Part shown: positions 24,946 through 33,771 of the stretch, in pieces | Layout of the letters: every line of letters begins with the position of its first letter | Numbering within the stretch: the stretch's first letter is position 1 | Assembly: GCA_017431845.1 (NCBI GenBank) | Contig: JAFRKG010000048.1 | Location: 1 to 48,859, forward strand | Direction of reading: 5' to 3' | DNA length: 48,859 nt | Origin: Methanosphaera sp. | GTDB taxonomy: Archaea; Methanobacteriota; Methanobacteria; Methanobacteriales; Methanobacteriaceae | Made by a program: the position numbers and the translations under genes | Notes under the pieces: generated by a model | Database searches by the model: none | What the model was told of the DNA's origin: nothing | What the model saw: the letters and a program-made list of their open reading frames with translations, nothing else

Positions 24946-27348
24946 ATGATGGAATTTAGAAATATTTTTACGATGAACGATTGGAAATTTAAAGAATTTG
25001 CAATAGTTATTCTGCTAATACAAGTTTTAATGTGGGTTGTAGGATATTTTTCATTTAATGAAATGCATATACCTATATTTAATGATATTATCACATTATT
25101 ATACCTTAGCTTAGTTCCAGGAGTTCTTATACTGAGGATAATGAAGATTCATAAACTTGGAAATACTTTCACCACATTACTTAGTGTGGGTTTGAGTATT
25201 CTTTCCGTGCTTGTAATTGGATTGTTTATGAATCAGGTATATCCACTCGTTGGTATTGCACATCCTATTGAAACTATCCCCTTATTGGTAACATTCACAA
25301 TTTATAACATGCTTCTATTGGTGGTTGCTTATAAACAGGATAAGACTTATTTCCATCATAGCAGTTCAAAATTAAATTTTGAGCTATTAACTTCTAACCA
25401 GTTCATTTGTCTATGTATTTTACCTTTAATTGCTATTATTGGTGCTTATACGTTACAGTATGATGGTAGGAATGAGATTCAGATACTGTTATTATTGTTG
25501 ATATGTATACTGGTGTTGGCTATGGCTTGGGGATATTTGAAGAAGAATTATTTCCATATTGCCATTTTCAGTATTGCAATATCATTATTGTATTATAGTG
25601 TTCTGATATCTAATCATATATGGGGTTATGATATATTCTTTGAGTATCAGTTTGCCACATATGTTATTAAGAATGGTATTTGGGATTATACTTGGCCTCA
25701 TGCATATAATGCAATGTTAAGTGTTGTTATGTATGCACCAATATACAATAAATTATCTGGTATGACTTTGACCTGGATTTTAAAGTTTATTTATCCATTC
25801 CTGTTTTCATTAATAAGTATTGGATTATATAAGATCTTTGAAAAACGTACTGGAGGAAAAATAGCATTTCTTGCAGCATTTTTCTTTATTGCTTATAATG
25901 GTTTTTCATATGGATGGATGGTTCAGATGGCAAGACAGCAGATTGCTGAAATATTTCTTGTACTCTTAGTATGGCTGATGATAGATAGACGTATCCCACA
26001 GAATAAGAGAAAAATATTGTATTTATTATTTGGTGTAGGATTAATATTATCCCATTACAGTGTAACATACCTTTTCATGTTCATGCTACTTGCTACTATA
26101 CTGACATTAACAATACTATCCAGTCGTTTTGGTAACATATTAAACACAATTCTCTTAAAGTTTGGTGCTAAACAGAAATACTTCGGAGAATACTTTAAAG
26201 TAAAGGATCAGACCATTAGTCTTCCTTTATCGTTGTTCTTCATAGGATTTATTGTTGTCTATTATTCCTTAACTGCTGACAGTAAACCTATTGCTTCATT
26301 GTTTGATGCTTTGAAGATTGTTTCAAAAAATGTTAACATGATAGTTACCAGTGGCAGCATTAATCCTATGCTAATACTTGCAGGGTTAGGTGTTGTTTTA
26401 ATAGCCATTATTGTAGGTTATAAAATATTTTATAGGATTTCAAATGATATTAATCCTGAGGACGTTAAAGCTCATCCATTCATAAAGGAGCAGATAACAA
26501 AAATAGAGCAGATGAGTTTACGACGTAAAGAGGCAATAATTGTTGGAATCACCATACTTGCGTTCCTGCATATCTGGTGGCCTTTCAAGTTTATGACTAT
26601 TGTCAGTATTAATGCTCATAGAGTTATTCTCTTGTCTGTGTATTTCATATTGGTTGGTTTTGTGATGAATATCCTGCAACCAAAATATTTACACTTTACC
26701 AGAGAATATAATGCGTTTGCATTCTTTAATATGATAATATTAGCATGTGGATTGTTTATACCTGCATTTAGAGGTCAGTTAAGTTTACAGAGAATTTATG
26801 AGGTAACATTTGTTGTTTTAGCTCCATTTTGTATAATTGGATTATATTATATAAGTAATTCCGCATTAGACCTGATTAAAACAACAGCGCTTAGAACCCG
26901 TATTGGAATAACTATGAAGGTAATTGGTATCTTTTTAGTATTTTTCTTTATTCTTAACACGGGCCTTATTGACTATGAGGTTGGACAAAGTTCCACCCTA
27001 CCTATAGATAATACGATTGATGCTCCAATCTTCAGTCAGGGAGAATATGCTGGTGTTGCATGGTTTAACCAGTATTATAGTAATGATGAGAACAACACAT
27101 TATTTAGTGATGCTTTCAGTAATATTTTATTGTATTGGCTGAATGATATGCATACAACTAATCCAAAGAATATGTCGGACATGGAGCCCGGAAGTTATTT
27201 GTTCCTAAGATCAAATAATATAGAGCATACTTCATTTTTATATGGAAATGGAGAATATCTTCCATTAGATGAAGCTATAAGTAAATCAAGTAAAATATAT
27301 GATAATGGAGATTCACAAATTTATAGAAGAATGACTCATTCATGGTGA
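24946..27348 (+). CDS. DUF2206 multi-spanning membrane protein, likely GT-C glycosyltransferase
   Basis: An 800-residue integral membrane protein with about 14-16 hydrophobic segments and a C-terminal soluble tail of roughly 100 residues. The opening FNDIITLLYLSLVPGVLILR and the motif HIWGYDIFFEYQFATYV (Asp and Glu in the first large outer loop) are characteristic of archaeal DUF2206 proteins. The D..xE loop resembles the catalytic loop of GT-C enzymes such as oligosaccharyltransferases and arabinosyltransferases, which use lipid-linked donors. Function is inferred. The tail contains NNTLFSDAFSNILLYWLND and may bind acceptor. The last codons ATGGTGA hold the ribosome binding site of the next gene. 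Confidence 0.85.
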   Translation: MMEFRNIFTMNDWKFKEFAIVILLIQVLMWVVGYFSFNEMHIPIFNDIITLLYLSLVPGVLILRIMKIHKLGNTFTTLLSVGLSILSVLVIGLFMNQVYPLVGIAHPIETIPLLVTFTIYNMLLLVVAYKQDKTYFHHSSSKLNFELLTSNQFICLCILPLIAIIGAYTLQYDGRNEIQILLLLLICILVLAMAWGYLKKNYFHIAIFSIAISLLYYSVLISNHIWGYDIFFEYQFATYVIKNGIWDYTWPHAYNAMLSVVMYAPIYNKLSGMTLTWILKFIYPFLFSLISIGLYKIFEKRTGGKIAFLAAFFFIAYNGFSYGWMVQMARQQIAEIFLVLLVWLMIDRRIPQNKRKILYLLFGVGLILSHYSVTYLFMFMLLATILTLTILSSRFGNILNTILLKFGAKQKYFGEYFKVKDQTISLPLSLFFIGFIVVYYSLTADSKPIASLFDALKIVSKNVNMIVTSGSINPMLILAGLGVVLIAIIVGYKIFYRISNDINPEDVKAHPFIKEQITKIEQMSLRRKEAIIVGITILAFLHIWWPFKFMTIVSINAHRVILLSVYFILVGFVMNILQPKYLHFTREYNAFAFFNMIILACGLFIPAFRGQLSLQRIYEVTFVVLAPFCIIGLYYISNSALDLIKTTALRTRIGITMKVIGIFLVFFFILNTGLIDYEVGQSSTLPIDNTIDAPIFSQGEYAGVAWFNQYYSNDENNTLFSDAFSNILLYWLNDMHTTNPKNMSDMEPGSYLFLRSNNIEHTSFLYGNGEYLPLDEAISKSSKIYDNGDSQIYRRMTHSW

Positions 27349-27353
27349 AAAAA

Positions 27354-28460
27354 ATGAAAACTAAGATATTATTCACTCATAACACTGCTATGTGGTACAG
27401 ACTACCTTTCTTTAAGAAAATATCCGAAAATAATGATTTAAGCTTAGTTTTCACACACATGGATGTGATAAGAGACACTTACGATAAGAATGTTGAAAAT
27501 AATATTAAGGGCCTTGAAGGAGTAAATTACAGCATACTTCAGAATATTCACGGTTTTGCAAGAGGATTAATAAGCAAAGCTCTTCACAGATATGATGTGA
27601 CTATTGGTGGAAGCTGGGATACTCCACAGGAACTCGTTGAAACAATATTCTTATTTATTATTACGAAGATTAAAAAAGAACCATTCATTATTTGGCGTGA
27701 AGACTGGGACTGGGAAAAGGAAAACACTACTAAAGAAAAAATTCTTAATGTGATTATTAAATTTTTATGCAAATATGCAAATGCAATACTAGTACCTGGA
27801 AGTCTTCACAAAGAATACTTTAACAATGCATTAAATGTTCCAGAAGAAAAAATACATATTATGCCAAATGTTAGTAATATTCATGGTAACGCTGATTTAT
27901 CAAAAAAAGAACATTCTACCCTGAAAATATTATATGTGGGTCGTTTAATAGAACGTAAAGGTGTGAATTATTTATTGGATGCTTATAATAATTTGGAACT
28001 GGAAAATATTGAATTAATCATAGTTGGTTCTGGTCCAGAGGAAGAAAACCTGAAAAAACAGGTAGAGGAAGAATCCATAGAAAATGTTACATTTACTGGT
28101 AAAATAAATAATGATAAACTAGAAGAATATTATAATGAAAGTAATTTAGTTGTTATTCCTTCAATAAACAAGGGTATGGGTGACCCATGGGTGTTTGTGT
28201 TAAACGAGGCAATGTATTATTATAATCCAATTATAGCTACTAATATGGTTGGAGCTGCTCCGGATATGGTGAAAGATAATGGAATTATAGTTAATGAAAA
28301 GGACAGTCCAGCATTAACTTATGCTATGAATAAAATTTTAAGTAACGATACCCTTAGAAATAAAATGAGTTTAAAGTCTAAGGAAATTATAGAAAAAGAA
28401 TTTCAGTACTGTAATATGGTTGACTCGTTCAATGATGCCGTGAAAAAAGTTAAAAAATAA
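27354..28460 (+). CDS. Glycosyltransferase family 4 protein
   Basis: A 368-residue GT-B enzyme: KTKILFTHNTAMWYRLPFFK at the start, ILYVGRLIERKGVNYLLDA at the start of domain two, IIVGSGPEEENLKKQ, and DPWVFVLNEAMYYYNPIIAT as the donor-binding segment. The ATG at 27354 is chosen because GGTGA at 27344-27348 lies exactly 5 bases upstream. The TGA of that site is also the stop codon of the DUF2206 gene, so the two genes are coupled. It is the last gene of the plus-strand arm and ends convergently with the adhesin gene, 15 bases apart. Confidence 0.9.
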   Translation: MKTKILFTHNTAMWYRLPFFKKISENNDLSLVFTHMDVIRDTYDKNVENNIKGLEGVNYSILQNIHGFARGLISKALHRYDVTIGGSWDTPQELVETIFLFIITKIKKEPFIIWREDWDWEKENTTKEKILNVIIKFLCKYANAILVPGSLHKEYFNNALNVPEEKIHIMPNVSNIHGNADLSKKEHSTLKILYVGRLIERKGVNYLLDAYNNLELENIELIIVGSGPEEENLKKQVEEESIENVTFTGKINNDKLEEYYNESNLVVIPSINKGMGDPWVFVLNEAMYYYNPIIATNMVGAAPDMVKDNGIIVNEKDSPALTYAMNKILSNDTLRNKMSLKSKEIIEKEFQYCNMVDSFNDAVKKVKK

Positions 28461-28475
28461 TTAAAAAAAATAATT

Positions 28476-30464
28476 TTAGGAAATGTAATTTATAACACTT
28501 TTTGCAATTGTATCCACACTAGTTGTGTATGCATAATCATATCCATGATTTTTTAAATAAATATCCGGATAAGCTAGTCCAGTGAAACTACTTGGTGAAT
28601 AATTATCATCATGTGCTCTTTTTAAGAATTTCATACCTGTTATATCGACACTAGTAGCGGAATAATAAACTAGAAACATTAGTCTGCTTTCTTTTGATTT
28701 CATGAAACTTCTAGTACTTATATCATAAATTACTCCAGCATCTGCTCCACTGAAAATAGATACCTGAACAGCGTTATCAGGTAAGGATCCATACCAAATA
28801 TCTTCAACATGTGAATTAGGACCATAACCTCCTATTTTAACAGTGTACCCGTATGATTCTAGTTTTGATTTGAGCTTATTCATATATGCATAATCCTTAT
28901 TTTTATTATAAACAACATCACTAGTTATGTATATTGTTCTTACTTTAGGATTACTTGGATGAATAGCGTTCCAATTATATACTCTACAGGTATCCACAAG
29001 GTAATCTGATGTAGATGCATCCAATATCCTAGTATAAGTGTACACTAGGTTAAAGAAGCCTATATTTCCAAATACTGATGAAGTATATTTGGGTGGCCTA
29101 TTATTTTTTTGCATGAAATTGTAGGTTCTTTCACCCATGTCTATAATTTCATCAATATAATAAACTCCTTTTTTAACTGAATCTGACTGCGTATTTAGAG
29201 ATTTAAAATGTTCATATGCAACTTTATTTGATGACCCAGTGTAATAAAGATTTTCAGTAGTTTTAATCATTAATGCTAAAAATTCAGACAATGCTATTCT
29301 GGATTTACTAATATAAACCGTGTCAACATTTTTATTTGCTTCAAACTGTGTTCTAACTGTTATTGCAGCAGATTTTATTTGTTTAAATGTGAAATATTCC
29401 TCTGCTTTTATTGTTAACTCATTTTCAGCACTAGATGATGCATAGGTTGATGTTGGTTTTAGTATTGCTGTAATAGTATATGTACCTCTTGCTAAATGAG
29501 TAGTTTCATAAGTAAATGAAGTTTTACCATTGGTTATTGTTGAATTTCCTAATGTTTTCCCATTTATCTTAAACACAACCACTCCTGAAGGAAGATATGT
29601 GGAAGTACTTTTTTCTACCACGGTTGCCTTAAGAACTACTGAGTCAGAGTAACCTGATACCTTATTAACACTCATACGAGTAGGTATTGCTGAAACCTTT
29701 AGGTAACTTGTCTCGGAACGATCCGAATTTAAGAAACTGTTACCTCCATATGATGCTGTTAATTTGTATGTTTTTGCCGAAAGTTTTGTTGCATGGTATG
29801 TTAGAGAAACTATTCCATTTGAAACAGTAGCATAACCTGCTGTTTTTCCATTAATCTTAAATGCTACTTTTCCACTTTTAGCTACACTTCCTGTATCAGC
29901 ATCAATAACTTTTCCAGTTAATTTAACTGTATCTCTTGTAATTACTGATTCATTATTTAATACTATTTTACTATTATGTTTTAGTAATGTTAATGTTGTA
30001 GTAGCTGAACTTCCATAGTATTTTGAATTTTCTCCATATTTTACTGTTAATGTGTATTTTTTTGGAGTCATATCACTTAATTTGAATGTTAAGGTAGCAA
30101 CTCCATTGTTTACATTTGCATTACCAATAGTATTCCCATTTATTTTAAAGACCGCTTTTCCTTCGTCTATATTATTTCCGTAGGAATCTGTTATTTGGGC
30201 CTTGAATTTGGTTGTTGTATCATATTTTACAGATTGTGAATCAACTGATATTTTTGAAGATATTTTACTAGTTGATTCACTGGTCTTTGTAATGTTATTT
30301 GTTTCTTTCTTTTTTACATCTGTCACATGACTGATATCACTTTCTTCAGAGATATCATCATTCATATTAACATTTGAAGTATCTGTGATGTTTTCTGCAG
30401 ATACCGCTGAAAATGTTATGAACATGACAGAAAGTAAGATGAATATTAATATTTTTTTAATAAT
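28476..30464 (-). CDS. Secreted adhesin-like protein: Ig-like repeats, pseudomurein-binding repeats, conserved C-terminal domain
   Basis: About 662 residues if translation begins at the ATT at 30464 or 30461. From there the N-terminus reads IIKKILIFILLSVMFITF then SAVSA/ENIT, a full signal peptide with its cleavage site. The only ATG (30425) would remove the charged region and half the hydrophobic core. Three Ig-like repeats follow, each with a KINGKT-x-G-x-x-x-x-x-NG core. Two segments then resemble pseudomurein-binding repeats: RIALSEFLALMIKTTENL and RTYNFMQKNNRPPKY with FFNLVYTYTRIL. The last 160 residues hold IYITSD, GGYGPNSHVEDIW, SGADAGVIYD and KFLKRAHDD, a domain I recall from other Methanobacteriales surface proteins, function unknown. 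It is likely wall-bound outside the cell. Confidence 0.88.
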   Translation of the reverse strand: MIKKILIFILLSVMFITFSAVSAENITDTSNVNMNDDISEESDISHVTDVKKKETNNITKTSESTSKISSKISVDSQSVKYDTTTKFKAQITDSYGNNIDEGKAVFKINGNTIGNANVNNGVATLTFKLSDMTPKKYTLTVKYGENSKYYGSSATTTLTLLKHNSKIVLNNESVITRDTVKLTGKVIDADTGSVAKSGKVAFKINGKTAGYATVSNGIVSLTYHATKLSAKTYKLTASYGGNSFLNSDRSETSYLKVSAIPTRMSVNKVSGYSDSVVLKATVVEKSTSTYLPSGVVVFKINGKTLGNSTITNGKTSFTYETTHLARGTYTITAILKPTSTYASSSAENELTIKAEEYFTFKQIKSAAITVRTQFEANKNVDTVYISKSRIALSEFLALMIKTTENLYYTGSSNKVAYEHFKSLNTQSDSVKKGVYYIDEIIDMGERTYNFMQKNNRPPKYTSSVFGNIGFFNLVYTYTRILDASTSDYLVDTCRVYNWNAIHPSNPKVRTIYITSDVVYNKNKDYAYMNKLKSKLESYGYTVKIGGYGPNSHVEDIWYGSLPDNAVQVSIFSGADAGVIYDISTRSFMKSKESRLMFLVYYSATSVDITGMKFLKRAHDDNYSPSSFTGLAYPDIYLKNHGYDYAYTTSVDTIAKSVINYIS

Positions 30465-30473
30465 TACAACTCC
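30459..30473 (-). promoter_or_regulatory. Ribosome binding site followed by a putative AUU start (adhesin gene)
   Basis: On the minus strand GGAG (30473-30470) is followed by five bases and then ATT ATT AAA AAA ATA. The five-base spacing equals that of several sure ATG starts in this window. No in-frame ATG, GTG or TTG exists between this site and the ATG at 30425, and the other two upstream frames meet stop codons. An AUU start is thus the simplest reading. Confidence 0.5.
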
Positions 30474-30521
30474 AATAATCTTAATAATTAAAAGATTATT
30501 ATTTAATTTTTGATAAAAAGT

Positions 30522-30536
30522 ATTATTTATAATTTA
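30522..30536 (-). promoter_or_regulatory. Possible TATA box of the adhesin gene
   Basis: On the minus strand an AATTATAAATAATA segment lies about 60-70 bases before the proposed start, preceded by A+T-rich DNA. Transcription would begin about 25 bases further on and leave a leader of roughly 30-40 bases with the GGAG site. Weak evidence in such A+T-rich DNA. Confidence 0.3.
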
Positions 30537-30572
30537 TTACAAAAAAGTGTGAAAAAAAAATATTTTTGAATG

Positions 30573-31532
30573 TTATATTTTTTTGATTATTGCTGTGAGG
30601 TATAGTTTTGTTATTTGTATGAGGTATTTTGGTAGGTGTAGGTAGTAGTTTTTTTTATGTTTTTTTATGAATTTTAGGTTGGTTGATATGTGATTATATT
30701 CTGTTTTTAGTGTTGAACTTTTATGTCTGCTCATTCCTACTTTATGCCATATTATGGAGTCTGTTACTGTTATTACTTTGTATCCTTTTTGTTTTACTTG
30801 AATTGCTAGGTCCACATCTTCACATCCGAAGAAGAATTCTGTTGATAAATAATCTGAGGGCATTGCTTCTGTTTTGATGAGTAGTCCTGCTCCGGATACC
30901 CAGTCACATTCGATTACTTTTTGTGTTAGGTCATAGCTTGGTTCTTCCATTATACTGTGGTGACCTGGGAAATGTTCTAAGTCTACTACACTTCCTATGC
31001 ACCATATTGTTTCATGGTTTCCTTCGAAGTCATAATAATAGAATTTGGGCCCGATTATTCCTATTTTATCATCAGTTAATGCTACATTTATCATTTTGGT
31101 GAGGAAATCTGGGTTTACTATGGTGTCATTGTTTAATAGTAGTATGTATTCTGGGTTGTCATGTTTTATAGTGTATTCTATAGCTATGTTGTTTCCTTTT
31201 GCGAAGCCATAGTTTTTCTTGTTTTTTATTAGTAGTAATTTTTTTTCTTGGGGTGTTGTTGTGTTGTCTATGTTTTCTGGGTATTCTCCTTCGTTGGTTA
31301 TTGTTAGTTGTATTGGTTTGTTGTTTTGGTATTTTGTGTATTTTGTTTCTATTTTGATTTTTCCTTGGGTGTATTGTTTTATTTTTTCTATTGAATCATT
31401 GGTTGAGTTGTTATCTGCAACTATTACGTTATAGTTGGGATAGTTTATGTTGTAGAGTGATTCTAGTGCTTCGAGTGTGTCTTCGTAGCCGTTCCAGTTT
31501 AGCAGTATGATTGATACTAGTGGTTTTTCCAT
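30573..31532 (-). CDS. Glycosyltransferase family 2 protein
   Basis: A 319-residue GT2 enzyme, related to rhamnosyl-type transferases. LVSIILLNWNGYEDTLEALE and NVIVADNNSTNDS form the nucleotide-binding part, YILLLNNDTIVNPDFL carries the DxD-like NNDT motif, and DWVSGAGLLIKTEA and FFFGCEDVDLAIQVKQKGYK are the acceptor-side ED motif. The ATG at 31532 is used rather than the ORF start at 31607, because GTGAT lies close upstream and residues before it are non-homologous. It follows the GT4 gene by 5 bases. The coding strand is very A- and C-rich. Confidence 0.88.
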   Translation of the reverse strand: MEKPLVSIILLNWNGYEDTLEALESLYNINYPNYNVIVADNNSTNDSIEKIKQYTQGKIKIETKYTKYQNNKPIQLTITNEGEYPENIDNTTTPQEKKLLLIKNKKNYGFAKGNNIAIEYTIKHDNPEYILLLNNDTIVNPDFLTKMINVALTDDKIGIIGPKFYYYDFEGNHETIWCIGSVVDLEHFPGHHSIMEEPSYDLTQKVIECDWVSGAGLLIKTEAMPSDYLSTEFFFGCEDVDLAIQVKQKGYKVITVTDSIIWHKVGMSRHKSSTLKTEYNHISTNLKFIKKHKKNYYLHLPKYLIQITKLYLTAIIKKI

Positions 31533-31537
31533 AATTA

Positions 31538-32779
31538 TCACTTGTTTTCTTCTATTATTTTGTACATGTTGTTTAATAGTCTTTTTCCGGCTTTTTCTAG
31601 TGTCCATGCTGATTCTATGTATTTTACTCCGTTTGCTGAGAATTTATTCCATAATTCTTGGTCTTCCAGTAGTTTAATTATTGCATTTGCAAAGTCTTTT
31701 TCGTTTCTTTGTGTTAGTAAGCCTGTTTTGTTGTGTAGTATTGATTCTCTTAGTCCTCCTTCTTTTACTCCTACTACTGGTGTTCCACAGGCCATTGCTT
31801 CTAGTGGAACATATCCGAATGGTTCTAGGTATGGTGCATATACTACTAGTTTTGCTTTGTTGTATAGTCTTATTAGGTCATCATCTGATATTTGGGTCAG
31901 TATGTCTAGTTCTACTTTGTTTTCTTTTGCTAGTGTTTTCAGGTATTCTATCCATAGTTGGTCACTACTGTTTCCTACTATTACTAGTTCTGGTCTTATT
32001 TTTTGTGGTATGTTTGCTATTGATCTTATTAGGAAATCGTATCCTTTTGGTGGTATGCATGTTCCTACTGAGAGTACGTAATTGTCTCTTTCTAGATTTA
32101 GTGGTGTGAACATTTGGTTGTCTACTCCTATGTAGGATACTCTTGAGTTTTTTCCGTATTGTCTTAGTATGTTTTCGTGTGTGAAGTAGGAGTTTGTGAG
32201 TATGTTTGTGGAGTATTCTGCGAATTCTATGTCTCTTTCATAGTCTCTTGTTTCTATTTGGTCTATGAACATTTGTGCGAATGGTTTGATGAGTGGGTGG
32301 TTGAATATTCCTGCTTTTGTTTTTTGGTTGTTTACTTTTTTTAGTATTTGTTCGTTTCTGATTGGTTGAGCGCAGTAGTATATTGATGGTTTTTTTAGGT
32401 ATTTGAATATTACTGGTGTCATTGTGTACTGGTCTTGTTCGCAGTATACTATGTCATAGCTTGAGTTGTTTAGGTCTTCTGCTATTTTTTGTTCTGTTTT
32501 CATTACGTTGTTTACTGATACTTGTTTGATTATTGCTGGTACGTAGCTGAATATTTGGTATATTTTTTCTCTTATGAAGCTTGGTTTTACTTCGTATTTT
32601 ATGACGTTGCTTGCTACGTTTTCTAGTGGCAGGTATTCTTCGTTGGCTGTTTCTGGTATGAATACATCAACTATGTGTCCTTGTTGTGTTAAATATTGTA
32701 TGTATGTGTATAGTGAGCGTTTTGCCCCACCTGATGGGAGATTATGGAATACTGCTATTTTTAATTGTTTTTTATTCAA
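31538..32779 (-). CDS. Glycosyltransferase family 4 protein
   Basis: A 413-residue GT-B enzyme. IAVFHNLPSGGAKRSLYTYI is the N-terminal loop, YVLSVGTCIPPKGYDFLIRS starts domain two, and EPFGYVPLEAMACGTPVVGV is the donor-binding motif with E-x7-E. Start is TTG at 32779 with AGAGGT 8 bases upstream. It lies between two GT2 genes in a minus-strand arm. Codons are strongly C- and A-ending, unlike the first part of the upstream GT2 gene. Confidence 0.9.
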   Translation of the reverse strand: MNKKQLKIAVFHNLPSGGAKRSLYTYIQYLTQQGHIVDVFIPETANEEYLPLENVASNVIKYEVKPSFIREKIYQIFSYVPAIIKQVSVNNVMKTEQKIAEDLNNSSYDIVYCEQDQYTMTPVIFKYLKKPSIYYCAQPIRNEQILKKVNNQKTKAGIFNHPLIKPFAQMFIDQIETRDYERDIEFAEYSTNILTNSYFTHENILRQYGKNSRVSYIGVDNQMFTPLNLERDNYVLSVGTCIPPKGYDFLIRSIANIPQKIRPELVIVGNSSDQLWIEYLKTLAKENKVELDILTQISDDDLIRLYNKAKLVVYAPYLEPFGYVPLEAMACGTPVVGVKEGGLRESILHNKTGLLTQRNEKDFANAIIKLLEDQELWNKFSANGVKYIESAWTLEKAGKRLLNNMYKIIEENK

Positions 32780-32822
32780 TTTACTTACCTCTCAACTGTT
32801 ATGTTAATATTTCTTGGTTTTA

Positions 32823-33755
32823 TTATATAATTTTATATAGTGCGTCTTTTAGTCCTTTTAGTAGTGTGAGGGAATATTGTTTGTTGTTGGTGATGTTTGT
32901 TACTGATTCCTTCATCACATACAGTACTATGTAAATCATGAATTTATAGTACATTAAACCGGTAGTATTTCGTTTCATGTATAAAATTCTGTTACGTGTA
33001 TGATAGTATATTCTAGATAGTGATTGAATTGATGCTCCTTCCTTATGATATATGCATCCAGTATCTGAAATTTTTAATTTGTAACCTTTTTTGCGTGCAA
33101 CAGTACACCAATCAACATCCTCCCAATACATGAAATAATCCTCAAAAATAGGTCCAACATCACGTAAAACATCACACGACATGAAAATACAGGAACCAGT
33201 CAAAAAATCATAATCATCACGGACATTCCTATCAAGAACAGCCATACATTCACCATGAACCAGATCTATTATCCCACCACCAAGGGTTTGTAACCTACCA
33301 CGATCATGATAATAATAATGGTTAGCACCAACAAAACCAGTATCATCTGATTCATTGAACTTATCCACCAAAGCAGTGAACAAATCAGCAGTTATGACAG
33401 TATCATTATTCAGTAGCATCACATAACCCGATGAATAATTATCAATAACATAATTTAATGCAACATTATTTCCACCTGCAAATCCTGCATTCTCATCATT
33501 TAAGATAAACACCAGATTAGAACCAGCACTCTTAACAAAACCCTTTAAATCATCCTTTTGAACAAGATCATATGAATAAAAATCATCACCATCAAGATAA
33601 TTCTTAATACAACTAACTGAATCATCATTTGAATAGTTATCCACTAATAAAACCTCAAAACATGGATAATCTACCATTTTTAATGAGTTTAAGCATTCAA
33701 TGCTATCCTCCCAGCCATTCCAATTCAACAATACAACAGATATTTTATCCTGAAT
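32823..33755 (-). CDS. Glycosyltransferase family 2 protein (probable AUU or frameshifted start)
   Basis: A GT2 enzyme close in type to the GT2 two genes downstream. From the ATT at 33755 it would read (M)QDKISVVLLNWNGWEDSIE, the expected full N-terminus with its first strand. The first normal start codon, TTG at 33731, gives LNWNGWED and deletes that strand. YVMLLNNDTVITADLF is the DxD-like motif and YFMYWEDVDWCTVARKKGYK the acceptor-side ED motif. GGGG lies 7 bases before the ATT. An alternative is ATG GGG TTT T at 33768: one T fewer would put it in frame as MGFKIQDKIS. The first part of the gene uses T-ending codons, while its last quarter is A/C-rich. Confidence 0.85.
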   Translation of the reverse strand: MQDKISVVLLNWNGWEDSIECLNSLKMVDYPCFEVLLVDNYSNDDSVSCIKNYLDGDDFYSYDLVQKDDLKGFVKSAGSNLVFILNDENAGFAGGNNVALNYVIDNYSSGYVMLLNNDTVITADLFTALVDKFNESDDTGFVGANHYYYHDRGRLQTLGGGIIDLVHGECMAVLDRNVRDDYDFLTGSCIFMSCDVLRDVGPIFEDYFMYWEDVDWCTVARKKGYKLKISDTGCIYHKEGASIQSLSRIYYHTRNRILYMKRNTTGLMYYKFMIYIVLYVMKESVTNITNNKQYSLTLLKGLKDALYKII

Positions 33756-33771
33756 TTTAAAACCCCATTAT

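Noticed and set aside
31542-32109. Long plus-strand frames of 142 and 179 codons
   Set aside because: They are antisense to a clear GT4 gene and arise because its coding strand is A/C-rich, which removes stops on the other strand.
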